Shown here: one piece after another, positions 36,030-45,173 of the stretch
Numbering within the stretch: the stretch's first letter is position 1
Layout of the letters: each line of letters begins with the position of its first letter
Assembly (NCBI GenBank): GCA_001799285.1
Contig: MGTD01000047.1
Span: 82,487 to 146,486 of the forward strand
DNA length: 64,000 bases
Reading direction: 5' to 3'
Origin: Deltaproteobacteria bacterium RIFOXYD12_FULL_56_24
GTDB lineage: Bacteria; Desulfobacterota; Desulfobulbia; Desulfobulbales; Desulfurivibrionaceae
The notes under the pieces: generated by a model
Seen by the model: only the letters and a program-made list of their open reading frames with translations
Told to the model about the DNA's origin: nothing
The model's database searches: none
Program-made: the position numbers and the translations under genes

Positions 36030-37481
36030 ATGGCCGACAACGAGAACAACGGAAATAACGAAGAACAAAACCAGGGACCGTGGCAATATATAATTGGTGG
36101 ACTGTGGCGCTCCCCGCTTGGCGTTTTCGGTGTCATTCTTACCACCATCAGCATCACCCTGATGGTGGTTGGGCTTGCTCTTGACCTTCTTGGCTTTATT
36201 GAAAATACCTATGCCAATCTTTTCACCTATCTGGTGCTGCCGGGCGGCATGCTCACCGGCCTGGCCATCATTCCGGTGGCTGCCTGGCTCAGACGCCGCC
36301 AGTGGAACAATTTCGGCATCAGCCGTGATCATCTCCACATCAACCTGAGCGACAAGCGGCATCGCAAGGGCGTAATCATCTTCACCGTCCTGACCGTGGT
36401 CAACCTGACCGTGCTCAGCCTCATCGCCTATGAGGGCTATCACTACACCGAATCACCGGCTTTCTGCGGCAAGGTATGCCATCAGGTAATGGAGCCGGAA
36501 TTCGTCGCTTATTCCCGTTCCGCTCATTCCAAGGTTGTCTGTGTCGAGTGTCACATCGGCTCCGGCGCCGAATGGTTTGTGAAGGCCAAGATCTCCGGCC
36601 TGCGTCAGGTTCTGGCCGTGTTTACCGACAGCTACAGCAGACCGATTCCTTCTCCGGTTGAGCATCTTCGTCCCTCCAGGGACACCTGCGAAGAATGCCA
36701 CTGGACCGACAAGTTCCACGGCAAGAAGGTGAAGAGCATCAAACATTTCACCAACGAGGACCAGACAAACCCCACCGTAACAGACATCGCCCTGCACATC
36801 GGCGGCCGCAACCCGGAAAACGATGCCTTTGAGGGAATCCACTGGCATGTAAGTAATGGGATAGAAATAAAATATCTGGCGGCGGATGAGAAACGCACTC
36901 AGATTGCCAAGGTCAGCATCAAAAAAGCGGATGGCAGCACCGATGAATTCGTCAAGGCCGATCTGGCCATTCCGGCCGAAAGGGCCGATAAATGGCGGGT
37001 CATGGATTGCACCGACTGCCATAGCCGCCCAACACACATCTATGACATGCCCGAAGATGTTGTGGACTTCGGGCTGGGCAGCAAGAAAATCAACGGTGCC
37101 ATCCCCGGCATTCGCGAAGACAGCTTCAAGGTGCTGACTGCTGAATACAAATCCCGCGATGAAGCCAAAAAGAATATAGGCCCCGCTCTTCTCGCTCTTC
37201 AGAGCAACAGGAACCCGCAGCTTGCGGCTACGCACAAAAACGACATTGAAAAGGCCGGCGCATTTCTTGTGGAAGGATATCTTAATAATATCTGGCCCAG
37301 CATGAAAGTTACCTGGGGCACCTATCAGTCCCATATCGGACATCGCTCTGAAGACTTCGGCAATTACAAATACGCAGACACCAAATATGGTTGTTTCCGT
37401 TGCCACGATGAAGAACACAGCAACAAAGATGGCAAGACCATTACCCAGAATTGCGGGAACTGCCATGATGAGCCAAAATGA
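36030..37481 (+). CDS. NapC/NirT-type multiheme cytochrome, ImcH-like
   Basis: The 483-residue protein has three N-terminal membrane helices (GVFGVILTTISITLMVVGLA; LVLPGGMLTGLAIIPVAAWL; IIFTVLTVVNLTVLSLIAY) and a periplasmic domain with haem sites: FCGKVCH (CX3CH, typical of NapC/NirT), CVECH, CEECH, CTDCH, CFRCH and CGNCH. Length, three helices and six sites recall Geobacter ImcH, an inner-membrane quinol oxidase used with high-potential extracellular acceptors. MEPEFVAYSRSAHSKVVCVE is the NapC/NirT core. AAGGAG precedes the ATG. A strong bidirectional terminator follows. Function as menaquinol oxidase feeding periplasmic cytochromes is inference from the family. Confidence 0.88.
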   Translation: MADNENNGNNEEQNQGPWQYIIGGLWRSPLGVFGVILTTISITLMVVGLALDLLGFIENTYANLFTYLVLPGGMLTGLAIIPVAAWLRRRQWNNFGISRDHLHINLSDKRHRKGVIIFTVLTVVNLTVLSLIAYEGYHYTESPAFCGKVCHQVMEPEFVAYSRSAHSKVVCVECHIGSGAEWFVKAKISGLRQVLAVFTDSYSRPIPSPVEHLRPSRDTCEECHWTDKFHGKKVKSIKHFTNEDQTNPTVTDIALHIGGRNPENDAFEGIHWHVSNGIEIKYLAADEKRTQIAKVSIKKADGSTDEFVKADLAIPAERADKWRVMDCTDCHSRPTHIYDMPEDVVDFGLGSKKINGAIPGIREDSFKVLTAEYKSRDEAKKNIGPALLALQSNRNPQLAATHKNDIEKAGAFLVEGYLNNIWPSMKVTWGTYQSHIGHRSEDFGNYKYADTKYGCFRCHDEEHSNKDGKTITQNCGNCHDEPK

Positions 37482-37516
37482 TTAAGGGTTTGCCCTGAAC
37501 TAAGTTGACTGAAATT

Positions 37517-37558
37517 AAAAAGGCCGTGGGACGATAAAATCGTCCCACGGCCTTTTTT
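37517..37558. terminator. Bidirectional terminator between ImcH-like and MutS-like genes
   Basis: An 18-bp near-perfect stem, AAAAGGCCGTGGGACGAT against its complement, with A and T runs on either side, serves both converging genes. Confidence 0.92.
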
Positions 37559-37601
37559 TATAAGCTGCCCCAAAAAGCCCAGAAAATCAAAAAATCGCGC
37601 T

Positions 37602-39221
37602 TTACTGCGCCTCGACGATATACCCCTTCTCGCGCAGATGTCTTTTGATGTCTTCCGGCGAAAAACCGATTTTGGCCGCCACGCGATACGCATGACTATC
37701 CCGGGAAATACCGGAAATTATCTTATGGGTGGGCAAGTCATTGTCAAACTCCATCTGCAAACACTGCCCCTTGCTTTTGCCCATAAAATAATCAACCAGC
37801 TCAAAACTGTGGGTCACCAGCAGGGTATTGTTGCCGATAATAAAAAAACCGTTGATGATGTCCACGGAAAAATTCACCTTTTCGTGGCTGGTAGTGCCTT
37901 CCGCTATTTCATCGAGGATAACCAGACTCTGTGGGGTTACCGAATAAAAGATATCCCTGGTAACCTTGAGTTCCGTACCAAAACGCCCCTCCATGTCTGA
38001 AAGGCTGTCAAACGAGGGCGCCTGATATGTGATGCGATCGGCCATGTTGATCATGGCGGCCGAGGCCACAACCGGCGCCCCGATCTGAGCCAGAATCTGG
38101 TTCTGGACAATACTTTTACAGTAGGTGGTCTTGCCGCCGCTGTTGGGTCCGGTAATAAAACTGACCCTGGCTCCCGCCAGATTAACATCGTTTCCCACAT
38201 ACCCTTTATCACGCATGGCGAGAATGGGATTGCGCAGATCACGGGCAACAAAAAAATGCGTCTCCTCATTGGTCAACTCCGGCATCACGGTGGGATGCGG
38301 CATTGCCCTGCTGAACAAGACAAAGGACATCAGTTCATCAATCGCCGCAACCGCTTCGATGGCCGACACAAAACGATCCGATTCTATCAGCCTTTTTCTA
38401 ATCGGCAGAATCGCCGTCTCATAATCAACCGTAGGCTTAAGCACCGCCCCATAAACAAAACCAAGCACGCTGAGCCAACTGGTGCTTAAAAACATGGTTT
38501 TGGCCAGATAAGGATCCAGGAAGCCAAAAAGCCAAGCCGACCCGAAAAGAATGCCGGGCAGGGTCGGCCACAAAGCGCCAAAACCCAAGCGTTGCGGTCG
38601 AAAACGCAAGGTTGGCGTATACAGGCAGACCTCCTCGCCGGACTTGATGCCGGAAAAGGTTCTAAATGCCGAACCTGCCAGGATATCTCGGACAGGAGAG
38701 CCCTTGAGGCTCAAGATACTTTTGATGAGAGAATCGAGATAAACTGTTTCTGTCAGCGGTAATTTTTCTGTAGCGGCAAGCAGTTTATCAACGGCCCGGG
38801 CAGCACTCTGGTAATCGCCATAAGCCGTCATCGGATGAAGATGAGCATTCAAAAATCTGAACAGATCAACTTCCATCCGGGAAAACTCGATCAAAAAATC
38901 ATGAATCGCCGCCTGTAACCGTTCGTTGTTTTCCAGCTCTGCATAAGCATCCTGTTTGGCATAAAGCAACTCAATTGACTGGGATGGATTCATCAACGAA
39001 TGAAAAAGCCGCGCCGAGCCTATCATGGTCGAGGTATGGTCAACCGTCTTGAACAGATCGTGAATCTCCACTACCCGCAGGGTTCTTTTATCCGCGATAG
39101 TAGCCGGCAGGAGATCGAACATTCGACGAACGTTGAATTCCTTGCCCTGCAGCCGCTCATCAACGATGATATTCTTATAGTTAAGTTCTACGATCAGCTC
39201 TTCGCTGTCCATTTCAACCAT
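37602..39221 (-). CDS. MutS-like ATPase with internal membrane segments
   Basis: The 539-residue protein ends in a MutS-type ABC ATPase: Walker A TGPNSGGKTTYCKSI, a signature-like SDMEGRFGTELK, Walker B LVILDEIAEGTTSHEK and the H-loop LLVTHSFELVDYFM. The middle, about residues 215-260, is hydrophobic (LWPTLPGILFGSAWLFGFLD and LSTSWLSVLGFVYGAVL), suggesting two membrane helices. It lacks the N-terminal mismatch-recognition domain of MutS and the Smr domain of MutS2. It is thus one of the MutS-like proteins of unknown role, perhaps membrane-associated. Start is ATG at 39221, with GGGTG upstream; GTG at 39230 is possible. A family B repeat lies right upstream. Confidence 0.82.
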   Translation of the reverse strand: MVEMDSEELIVELNYKNIIVDERLQGKEFNVRRMFDLLPATIADKRTLRVVEIHDLFKTVDHTSTMIGSARLFHSLMNPSQSIELLYAKQDAYAELENNERLQAAIHDFLIEFSRMEVDLFRFLNAHLHPMTAYGDYQSAARAVDKLLAATEKLPLTETVYLDSLIKSILSLKGSPVRDILAGSAFRTFSGIKSGEEVCLYTPTLRFRPQRLGFGALWPTLPGILFGSAWLFGFLDPYLAKTMFLSTSWLSVLGFVYGAVLKPTVDYETAILPIRKRLIESDRFVSAIEAVAAIDELMSFVLFSRAMPHPTVMPELTNEETHFFVARDLRNPILAMRDKGYVGNDVNLAGARVSFITGPNSGGKTTYCKSIVQNQILAQIGAPVVASAAMINMADRITYQAPSFDSLSDMEGRFGTELKVTRDIFYSVTPQSLVILDEIAEGTTSHEKVNFSVDIINGFFIIGNNTLLVTHSFELVDYFMGKSKGQCLQMEFDNDLPTHKIISGISRDSHAYRVAAKIGFSPEDIKRHLREKGYIVEAQ

Positions 39222-39229
39222 GGCTTTCA

Positions 39230-39282
39230 CCCAAAGGGCATAAGTTTCGTTTGAGCAGGCAAGCTGCTCAACTCTGCTTTAT
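39230..39282. repeat. Dispersed short palindromic repeat family B, copy 1
   Basis: Contains AAGTTTCGTTTGAGCAG, loop GCAAG, CTGCTCAACTC and a closing CTGCTTTA. The stem is TTGAGCAG/CTGCTCAA. It sits directly upstream of the MutS-like start codon. Confidence 0.75.
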
Positions 39283-39329
39283 CCTTACGCCTGATTCACC
39301 CAAAATGATAACCGTTTCTGGTTAATGAT

Positions 39330-39629
39330 TTATTGTTCCTTCTGGTCAATTCCTTGCCGATAGCCTTTGCTGTATGCCTTACGCAGCACAGGATTCTCCT
39401 TTGCCTCGTCCGGCATGGCGTTGGGCCTCCCTTCGCGGCCGGCCACAATTCCCTGCTGATAATAGAATTCTATCCTTTGCGGATCGGTTTTCTTGCCATA
39501 AATGACCGAGGTGGCACAATTGCGGGAAATCATGGCCAGCATGAGCATAATTACCAGCCAGGCTACTACCCAACCGATCTTTGCATACAGGGGGACAGTA
39601 GCGGAGGCTACGGACGGGGAAGGGGGCAT
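39330..39629 (-). CDS. Small single-pass membrane protein, unknown function
   Basis: From the ATG at 39629 the product is 99 residues. One membrane helix (IGWVVAWLVIMLMLAMI, residues 16-32) is followed by a hydrophilic part with YQQGIVAGREGRPNAMP and KAYSKGYRQGIDQ. The repeated pattern of aromatic, G-x-x-A/x-G with intervening P resembles the layout of ribosome modulation factor, but here it is membrane-anchored, and the resemblance is weak. The longer frame to 39788 has no supporting start. It could be co-transcribed with nothing; the MutS-like gene lies downstream on the same strand after about 100 bases. Confidence 0.65.
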   Translation of the reverse strand: MPPSPSVASATVPLYAKIGWVVAWLVIMLMLAMISRNCATSVIYGKKTDPQRIEFYYQQGIVAGREGRPNAMPDEAKENPVLRKAYSKGYRQGIDQKEQ

Positions 39630-39963
39630 GGGGATGAATCCTCTCCTTGACGGTAGAAAATGAAATATATTTTGGGAAGGAATTCCCTTGTCTGCTCGAT
39701 GTCTAAAGGATTTGCCGTTCGTGCGCAATAAAAAAATAAAACAACAAAATGAATGACCATTCGTTTTTTTCTTGATCTTTACCCACAATCAATGCTTAAT
39801 TATATAATGTATTACTTTAATCATGTGCCTCTTTGCCTTGCCTGAAAAATCAGGGGGTGTGATTCAGCTTCGGACGTTGGCCAAAACAAGATAGCAGATT
39901 GCAGATTGCCAATATATTTTTTAACCCGTTTTTTCCTAAGAAAATACAAGGAGGACATCATTG
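39630..39963. other. Intergenic region before the undecaheme gene
   Basis: AT-rich divergent spacer of 334 bases. It must hold the promoters of the small membrane protein and of the undecaheme cytochrome; TATAAT occurs at 39803-39808 but without a good -35. No gene is seen. Confidence 0.5.
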
Positions 39964-41184
39964 ATGAAACAGCGTGTACCAGGATTTTCAAGAATCAGGA
40001 CATCTTTCCTGTTCACTGCCATTCTGCTATCCCTTGGTCTTACCGCGGGCAACACCTTCGCCCTGACCAACGACGACTGCCTGGGCTGCCACGGAGACAT
40101 TATTGACGTCACCATTTTCAGCGCCACGGTGCATGGCGGCAATGGCTGCGTTTCCTGCCATAGAGAGGCGGCTGCGGCAACGGATGAGCACCCCTTGCCC
40201 ATGCCTCCGGTAAACTGCGGCACCTGCCACCAGAAGATCGCCGAAGTTCACGCCAAAAGCGAACACGGCAAGGCGATCAAAGGGGGCGACAAACAGGCGC
40301 CCCGCTGCTACGACTGTCATTCCAAACACGAAATCTTTCGACCCACCGATCCTCGTTCCACCACCTACCCTCTCAATATTCCAGGCACCTGTGGCCGCTG
40401 TCACCAAGACGGCTCGCCGATGACCACCAGCCACAAACTAAAGAAAAAGCATATTACTGACAACTATACCATGTCCGTTCACGGCAAGGGGTTGTACAAG
40501 GACGGACTCATCGTCACCGCGACCTGCAGCAGCTGCCACACCAACCACGATGTTCAGAAGGCCAGCTCTCCCAATTCCAGCGTAAACCGCAATAACATCA
40601 TCGCCACCTGCACCCAGTGCCATGTGGGAATAGGTAACCAGTTCCTGAAGTCGGTTCACAGCCCGCTGATCACCAAAACAGACAAAAAACTGCCGGTCTG
40701 CATTGACTGTCACTCCGATCACACCATCTCCATGGTGGACAACAAAGACTTCCGCCTGACCATTGCCCAGCAATGCGGCAACTGCCACGGGCGTTATTCC
40801 GAGACCTACCTGGAAACCTACCACGGCCGTGCCTCCATGCTTAAAGGCGGGGAAAAACTCGCCAAGTGCTCAGACTGCCATGGCGCCCATGACATCATGC
40901 CATCGACCTCTCCGGAGTCCAGAATAAACAAGGCCAAAATCGTCGAGACCTGTTCCGCCTGCCATCCCAAGGCCAACGCCAGCTTTACCACCTACCTGAC
41001 CCATGCCACCCATTCCAAAGAGGACAAGGCCAGATATCCGTATCTCTTTTACACCTTCTGGGCCATGACCGGCCTGCTGGTGGGCACTTTCGCCTTTTTC
41101 GGCATGCACACCCTTCTCTGGATTCCCCGCTCCTACATGGAGAGAGTAAAGGCTGCAAAAGCGAAAAGGGAAGAGCAGGACTGA
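39964..41184 (+). CDS. Periplasmic undecaheme cytochrome c with C-terminal membrane anchor
   Basis: The 406-residue protein has a signal-like N-terminus (FLFTAILLSLGLTAGNTFA) and eleven CXXCH sites: CLGCH, CVSCH, CGTCH, CYDCH, CGRCH, CSSCH, CTQCH, CIDCH, CGNCH, CSDCH and CSACH, with many extra His residues for bis-His ligation. Near the C-terminus FYTFWAMTGLLVGTFAFFG is a membrane helix, followed by a basic cytoplasmic tail. It is followed after 96 bases by a cytochrome b gene, so the two probably form a membrane bc-type quinol oxidase; Geobacter CbcBA-type complexes have a comparable composition. GGAGG precedes the ATG by nine bases; the in-frame TTG at 39961 is also possible. Confidence 0.92.
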   Translation: MKQRVPGFSRIRTSFLFTAILLSLGLTAGNTFALTNDDCLGCHGDIIDVTIFSATVHGGNGCVSCHREAAAATDEHPLPMPPVNCGTCHQKIAEVHAKSEHGKAIKGGDKQAPRCYDCHSKHEIFRPTDPRSTTYPLNIPGTCGRCHQDGSPMTTSHKLKKKHITDNYTMSVHGKGLYKDGLIVTATCSSCHTNHDVQKASSPNSSVNRNNIIATCTQCHVGIGNQFLKSVHSPLITKTDKKLPVCIDCHSDHTISMVDNKDFRLTIAQQCGNCHGRYSETYLETYHGRASMLKGGEKLAKCSDCHGAHDIMPSTSPESRINKAKIVETCSACHPKANASFTTYLTHATHSKEDKARYPYLFYTFWAMTGLLVGTFAFFGMHTLLWIPRSYMERVKAAKAKREEQD

Positions 41185-41280
41185 GTTGCACCGGCCCAGT
41201 TTGATTCGCGCGAATCAAACCGGGCCGGAAAAAGATACTTCAAGGAAGTCAACACATAACCAGGAAAAGGACCACAGGAC

Positions 41281-42126
41281 ATGAGCAAAACGCCAACACT
41301 TTACGTGGAACGATTCACTCCCTGCCAAAGAATCATTCACCTGATGATCATTGTCAGCTTTCTGACCCTTGCGGTTACCGGCATGACCCTCAAATTCGCC
41401 ATGGAAGGGTGGGCTCAGCAGGTTGCCGATCTTGCCGGCGGGTTTGCGATACTTGGGGCGCTGCACCGTTTCTTCGCCGCCATAACCTTTTTGTACTTTA
41501 TTTTAACCCTGGGCATGCTTTTCAGGTTTTGGAAAAATTCGGGCAAAACCATGGGTGGCTTCATATTTGACCCGGAGGGTCTGGTTCCAAACCTCAACGA
41601 TGTAAAGGAAATGGTTGCCACCTTAAAGTGGTTTTTCGGCGGGCCACGGCCCCAATACGGCCGCTGGACCTACTGGGAAAAATTCGATTTCATGGCTGTT
41701 TTCTGGGGTGTCGCGGTCATCGGCTCCACCGGCCTCGCCCTCTGGTTTCCAGAGCAGGCCTCCGTACTTTTCCCCGGCTACTGGCTCAACATTGCCACCA
41801 TCATCCACAGCGACGAGGCGTTGCTCGCCTCCGGTTTTATCTTCACCATCCATTTTTACAACACCCACCTGCGCCCGGAAAAATTTCCCCTGGATCCGGT
41901 GATTTTTGTCGGTTCCATCACCGTGGATGAAATGAAGCACGAGCGCCCAAGGGAGTATGCGCAATTGGTCGCCTCCGGGGAACTGGAGAACCTGACCAGC
42001 AAGAGAGGGCCAACAGCCTGGCACCTTCGGGTAGCCACCGTTTTTGGCCTCTTTGTGGTCTCCACCGGCTCTCTTTTGATTATTGCCATTATCACCAGCA
42101 TGATTCGCTACCTCATGCGGCATTAG
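41281..42126 (+). CDS. Membrane cytochrome b (FdhI/thiosulfate-reductase gamma-like)
   Basis: The 281-residue protein has four membrane helices with His residues in haem-ligand positions: CQRIIHLMIIVSFLTLAVTG, ALHRFFAAITFLYF, IIHSDEALLASGF and FTIHFYNTHLRPEKFP. This is the di-haem cytochrome b pattern of formate dehydrogenase gamma subunits and related quinone-reactive proteins. It follows the undecaheme cytochrome on the same strand and probably passes electrons from menaquinol to it. A GGAC-preceded ATG with AGGACCACAGG upstream is the start. A strong terminator follows at 42179. Confidence 0.9.
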   Translation: MSKTPTLYVERFTPCQRIIHLMIIVSFLTLAVTGMTLKFAMEGWAQQVADLAGGFAILGALHRFFAAITFLYFILTLGMLFRFWKNSGKTMGGFIFDPEGLVPNLNDVKEMVATLKWFFGGPRPQYGRWTYWEKFDFMAVFWGVAVIGSTGLALWFPEQASVLFPGYWLNIATIIHSDEALLASGFIFTIHFYNTHLRPEKFPLDPVIFVGSITVDEMKHERPREYAQLVASGELENLTSKRGPTAWHLRVATVFGLFVVSTGSLLIIAIITSMIRYLMRH

Positions 42127-42178
42127 TCATTGCGGCAACACCGGCAATCGCCTGAGCAATAATCAATCTATCTCTGGC

Positions 42179-42218
42179 AAATGATCCTCGACAACAGCCG
42201 AGGATCATTTGCTTTTTT
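42179..42218 (+). terminator. Rho-independent terminator after cytochrome b gene
   Basis: AAATGATCCTCG and CGAGGATCATTT pair perfectly (12 bp) and are followed by GCTTTTTTT. Confidence 0.93.
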
Positions 42219-42337
42219 TATCATGGTTCTTGCTCTTCCCAATAAGACAAGGGCCTCATCGTCAATAAATATCGTGACCTCGCCAGGCTAACCCTGTATT
42301 ATCCTTTGCTGACCATCTGGCCGAAACAAACATCTTT

Positions 42338-44395
42338 TTGCGCCTTTTTATAAATAAATACTATTGTTCAGTGTCTGCCGTGCATAACAAAACCAAAACC
42401 ACAATCAGAACCTGGACCCATATCCAGCTTACCCTTTTCCTGCTCACCATAGGCCTCGCCCTGACCATCGGTCTGGGCGGCGCTTTCTACCTCTTTGTCT
42501 CCCTTGATCTTCCGGCAATAGGCTCCCTCAAACACTACCAGCCGGCCACGGCCTCTATCATCTACGACTCGGCAAAACAACCGATCACTTATGTGTCACG
42601 GGAAAACAGAACGCTCGTCCCGCTCTCCGCTATGCCGGAGTTGCTCCCCCAAGCCTTTGTGGCCGCCGAAGACTCCCGGTTCTATCAACACAGCGGTGTT
42701 GACGCCTGGTCGATCATCCGGGCGTTTCTCCACAATATTCGAGCCGGAGAACGAGGCCAGGGAGGCAGCACCATAACCCAGCAGGTCGCCAGGGCGCTCC
42801 TGCTCACCCCGGAAAAAACCTACACCCGCAAAATCAAGGAAGCAATCCTCGCCTACCGCATCGACACCGCCCTAAGCAAGGGAGAAATCCTCCATATCTA
42901 TCTCAACCAGATCTATCTCGGCAGCAGCGCCTATGGAGTCGAGGCCGCTGCCCAGATCTATTTCGCCAAGCGCGTTCAGGACCTCGAACTTGCGGAAATG
43001 GCTCTTCTTGCCGGACTGCCCCAGGCGCCGAGCCGCTATTCACCGTTTCGCAACTTTAAACTCGCCAAGAACAGGCAGCTATATGTCCTGAACCGCATGG
43101 CCGAGGAAGGCTATATATCCCAGGCCGCCGCACAGAAAGCCTATGAAAAGACCCTGCTCTGGAATCAGGGCAAGGAAAATCCTACGGAAAACAATTATTT
43201 TATCGAACATGTCAAGGCCTACGTGCAAAACAAATACGGCAACGAAGCCCTCTTAAGCGGCGGACTTCGCATCTACACCACCCTTGACCAGAACATGCAG
43301 CAAGCCGCCAACATGGCCATAAAACGTGGCACCGCAAAATGGGTAATCCGCCAAGGAGAAAACGCCGCCACCTTGCCCCAGGCCGCTCTGATCTCAATGG
43401 AGGTCAAAACCGGCTATGTCCGGACCATGGTGGGGGGCACGGATTTTGACAAAAGCCAGTTCAACCGGGCTACCCAGGCCCGCCGTCAGCCTGGTTCAGC
43501 CTTCAAGCCCTTTATTTATGCCGCTGCCCTTGAAAAGGGAATGACTCCTGCCACCATGATTGTTGACGAACCGATTCAGTTTCGCGGCGCCAACCCGACG
43601 CAGTATTGGGCGCCCAAGAATTACAACAACAAGTTTGAAGGCCCTACCTCCTTCAGGGATGCGCTGGTGCATTCCCGGAACATCCCCACCATCAAAATCC
43701 TGCAGCAGATCGGCGCCGCCAGCACCATTGAGCTGGCCAGAAGGCTGGGCATCACCTCCCCCTTGGTCAAGGATCTCTCCCTGGCTCTGGGAACCTCCGG
43801 CGTCTCTCCCCTTGAGATGACCAGGGCCTACGCTGCTTTTGCCAACAATGGCCTGATGCCCCAGGCCATTTTCATCGAAAAGATTGTAGACAGCAACGGC
43901 AAGGTGCTGGAGGAACAGCACCCGACCTTCAGCGAGGCCATTGATCCCCGGGTTGCCTACCAGATTACCCGCCTCCTGGAGGGGGTCATAACCGACGGCA
44001 CGGCCAGGGGCATCAGCAGCTTCGGCGCACCGGCCGCTGGCAAGACCGGGACCACCGACCAGAACGTAGATGCCTGGTTTGTCGGCTACACCCCGGAGCT
44101 GACAACCTGCGTCTGGATAGGGCACGACCAGAACACTTCCCTTGGAGGTGCCGAAACAGGCGGGCTGGCAGCAGCCCCGATCTGGCTGGATTTCATGAAT
44201 CAGGCAAAGGCAGTCTATCCGAGAACAGACGGCTTCCCCGTCCCAGCGGGCATTATCATGCTCCCCATGGACAACGCCACCGGCGAGCCGGGGACAAAGG
44301 TCGGCGGCAGTGTTACCGTGGAAGCCTTCCGTGAAGATATCCCGCCATGGCCCCAGGAAGAACCCCTTTCCGAACCAGAAGCGTCTTCCTTTTGA
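42338..44395 (+). CDS. mrcA: Class A penicillin-binding protein (PBP1A type)
   Basis: Bifunctional peptidoglycan synthase. The protein (685 residues from the TTG at 42338) has one N-terminal membrane helix (LFLLTIGLALTIGLGGAFYL), a GT51 glycosyltransferase domain with EDSRFYQHSGVD and GQGGSTITQQVAR, and a transpeptidase domain with the active-site SAFK (RQPGSAFKPF), SRN (HSRNIPT) and KTG (AGKTGTTDQ) motifs. All catalytic residues are present. The start is uncertain: neither the TTG at 42338 nor the GTG at 42380 has a convincing ribosome binding site. The end is Pro- and Glu-rich. It is flanked by unrelated genes. Confidence 0.94.
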   Translation: MRLFINKYYCSVSAVHNKTKTTIRTWTHIQLTLFLLTIGLALTIGLGGAFYLFVSLDLPAIGSLKHYQPATASIIYDSAKQPITYVSRENRTLVPLSAMPELLPQAFVAAEDSRFYQHSGVDAWSIIRAFLHNIRAGERGQGGSTITQQVARALLLTPEKTYTRKIKEAILAYRIDTALSKGEILHIYLNQIYLGSSAYGVEAAAQIYFAKRVQDLELAEMALLAGLPQAPSRYSPFRNFKLAKNRQLYVLNRMAEEGYISQAAAQKAYEKTLLWNQGKENPTENNYFIEHVKAYVQNKYGNEALLSGGLRIYTTLDQNMQQAANMAIKRGTAKWVIRQGENAATLPQAALISMEVKTGYVRTMVGGTDFDKSQFNRATQARRQPGSAFKPFIYAAALEKGMTPATMIVDEPIQFRGANPTQYWAPKNYNNKFEGPTSFRDALVHSRNIPTIKILQQIGAASTIELARRLGITSPLVKDLSLALGTSGVSPLEMTRAYAAFANNGLMPQAIFIEKIVDSNGKVLEEQHPTFSEAIDPRVAYQITRLLEGVITDGTARGISSFGAPAAGKTGTTDQNVDAWFVGYTPELTTCVWIGHDQNTSLGGAETGGLAAAPIWLDFMNQAKAVYPRTDGFPVPAGIIMLPMDNATGEPGTKVGGSVTVEAFREDIPPWPQEEPLSEPEASSF

Positions 44396-44486
44396 TAAAA
44401 AAAGACCGTGTCACCCGGCAAACCAGGATACACGGCCCAAAATGCGACTTGTTTTTATATAACCATCCAGCTCATGCAGGAAATGG

Positions 44487-45173
44487 TCAGACAGCCCGCT
44501 TACGCGGCATGTTTTTCAGCTCGTCCTTGCCATGATAAACTACGGTAAAGGTTTCCCTTAGCTCTTTAGCCATCGCTTCTTCCTGCCCGGCATCACTGAT
44601 CATCACGCGAATGGCCACCCGTTTTTTCCCTTCCGGGGCATCCTCGAACGAGGTTAGGATACTGATGATCCTGGTATCAAATTTGCGGAAACTCTCGATA
44701 ACCCTGGTCACGGAACCAGCGGCATCCGGAAGGTCGAAGACAAACTGAATGGCGCCGTCCTTGATTCCCGTGCTGTGAATAAACCCCCGCAACACATCAG
44801 ATTCGCTCAGCAGCCCGACAAGATTACCAACTTCGTCCACAACGGGCAGACCGGAAATTTTGTCCTCCAGCATGACCAGCGCGGCCTTTTCCAGGGTTTC
44901 GTCCTGGCTCAGGGTAAGCGGGTTGGAGGTCATCACGTCCTTCACCTTCATTTCCGACAACAGATAATACAGCTCGTGAATATCCAGGGAGGTTGTCTTG
45001 GAAGGAGATGCGTCTTTAACATCCCGATCCGTGACGATCCCGATCAATTTCCCGTGGGAAACCACCGGCAGACGGCGGATATTATTTTCCTTCAAAATCC
45101 TTGTGGCACGCATCAGAGATGTATTCTCGTCCACGGTCAGGACGTCTTTCGCCATCCAGTCTTTAATCAGCAT
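44487..45173 (-). CDS. CBS-pair protein with C-terminal ACT domain
   Basis: From the ATG at 45173 the product is 228 residues: two CBS motifs (MLIKDWMAKDVLTVDENTSL to GIVTDRDVKD, and VKDVMTSNPLTLSQDE to GLLSESDVLRG), then an ACT domain (IQFVFDLPDAAGSVTRVIES onward). CBS pairs bind adenylates and ACT domains bind amino acids, so this is likely a small-molecule sensor; its target is unknown. An open frame runs upstream to 45491 but the ATG with GGAGGG upstream and the family start fix the N-terminus. A second, smaller CBS protein is encoded 2.5 kb away. Confidence 0.88.
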   Translation of the reverse strand: MLIKDWMAKDVLTVDENTSLMRATRILKENNIRRLPVVSHGKLIGIVTDRDVKDASPSKTTSLDIHELYYLLSEMKVKDVMTSNPLTLSQDETLEKAALVMLEDKISGLPVVDEVGNLVGLLSESDVLRGFIHSTGIKDGAIQFVFDLPDAAGSVTRVIESFRKFDTRIISILTSFEDAPEGKKRVAIRVMISDAGQEEAMAKELRETFTVVYHGKDELKNMPRKRAV

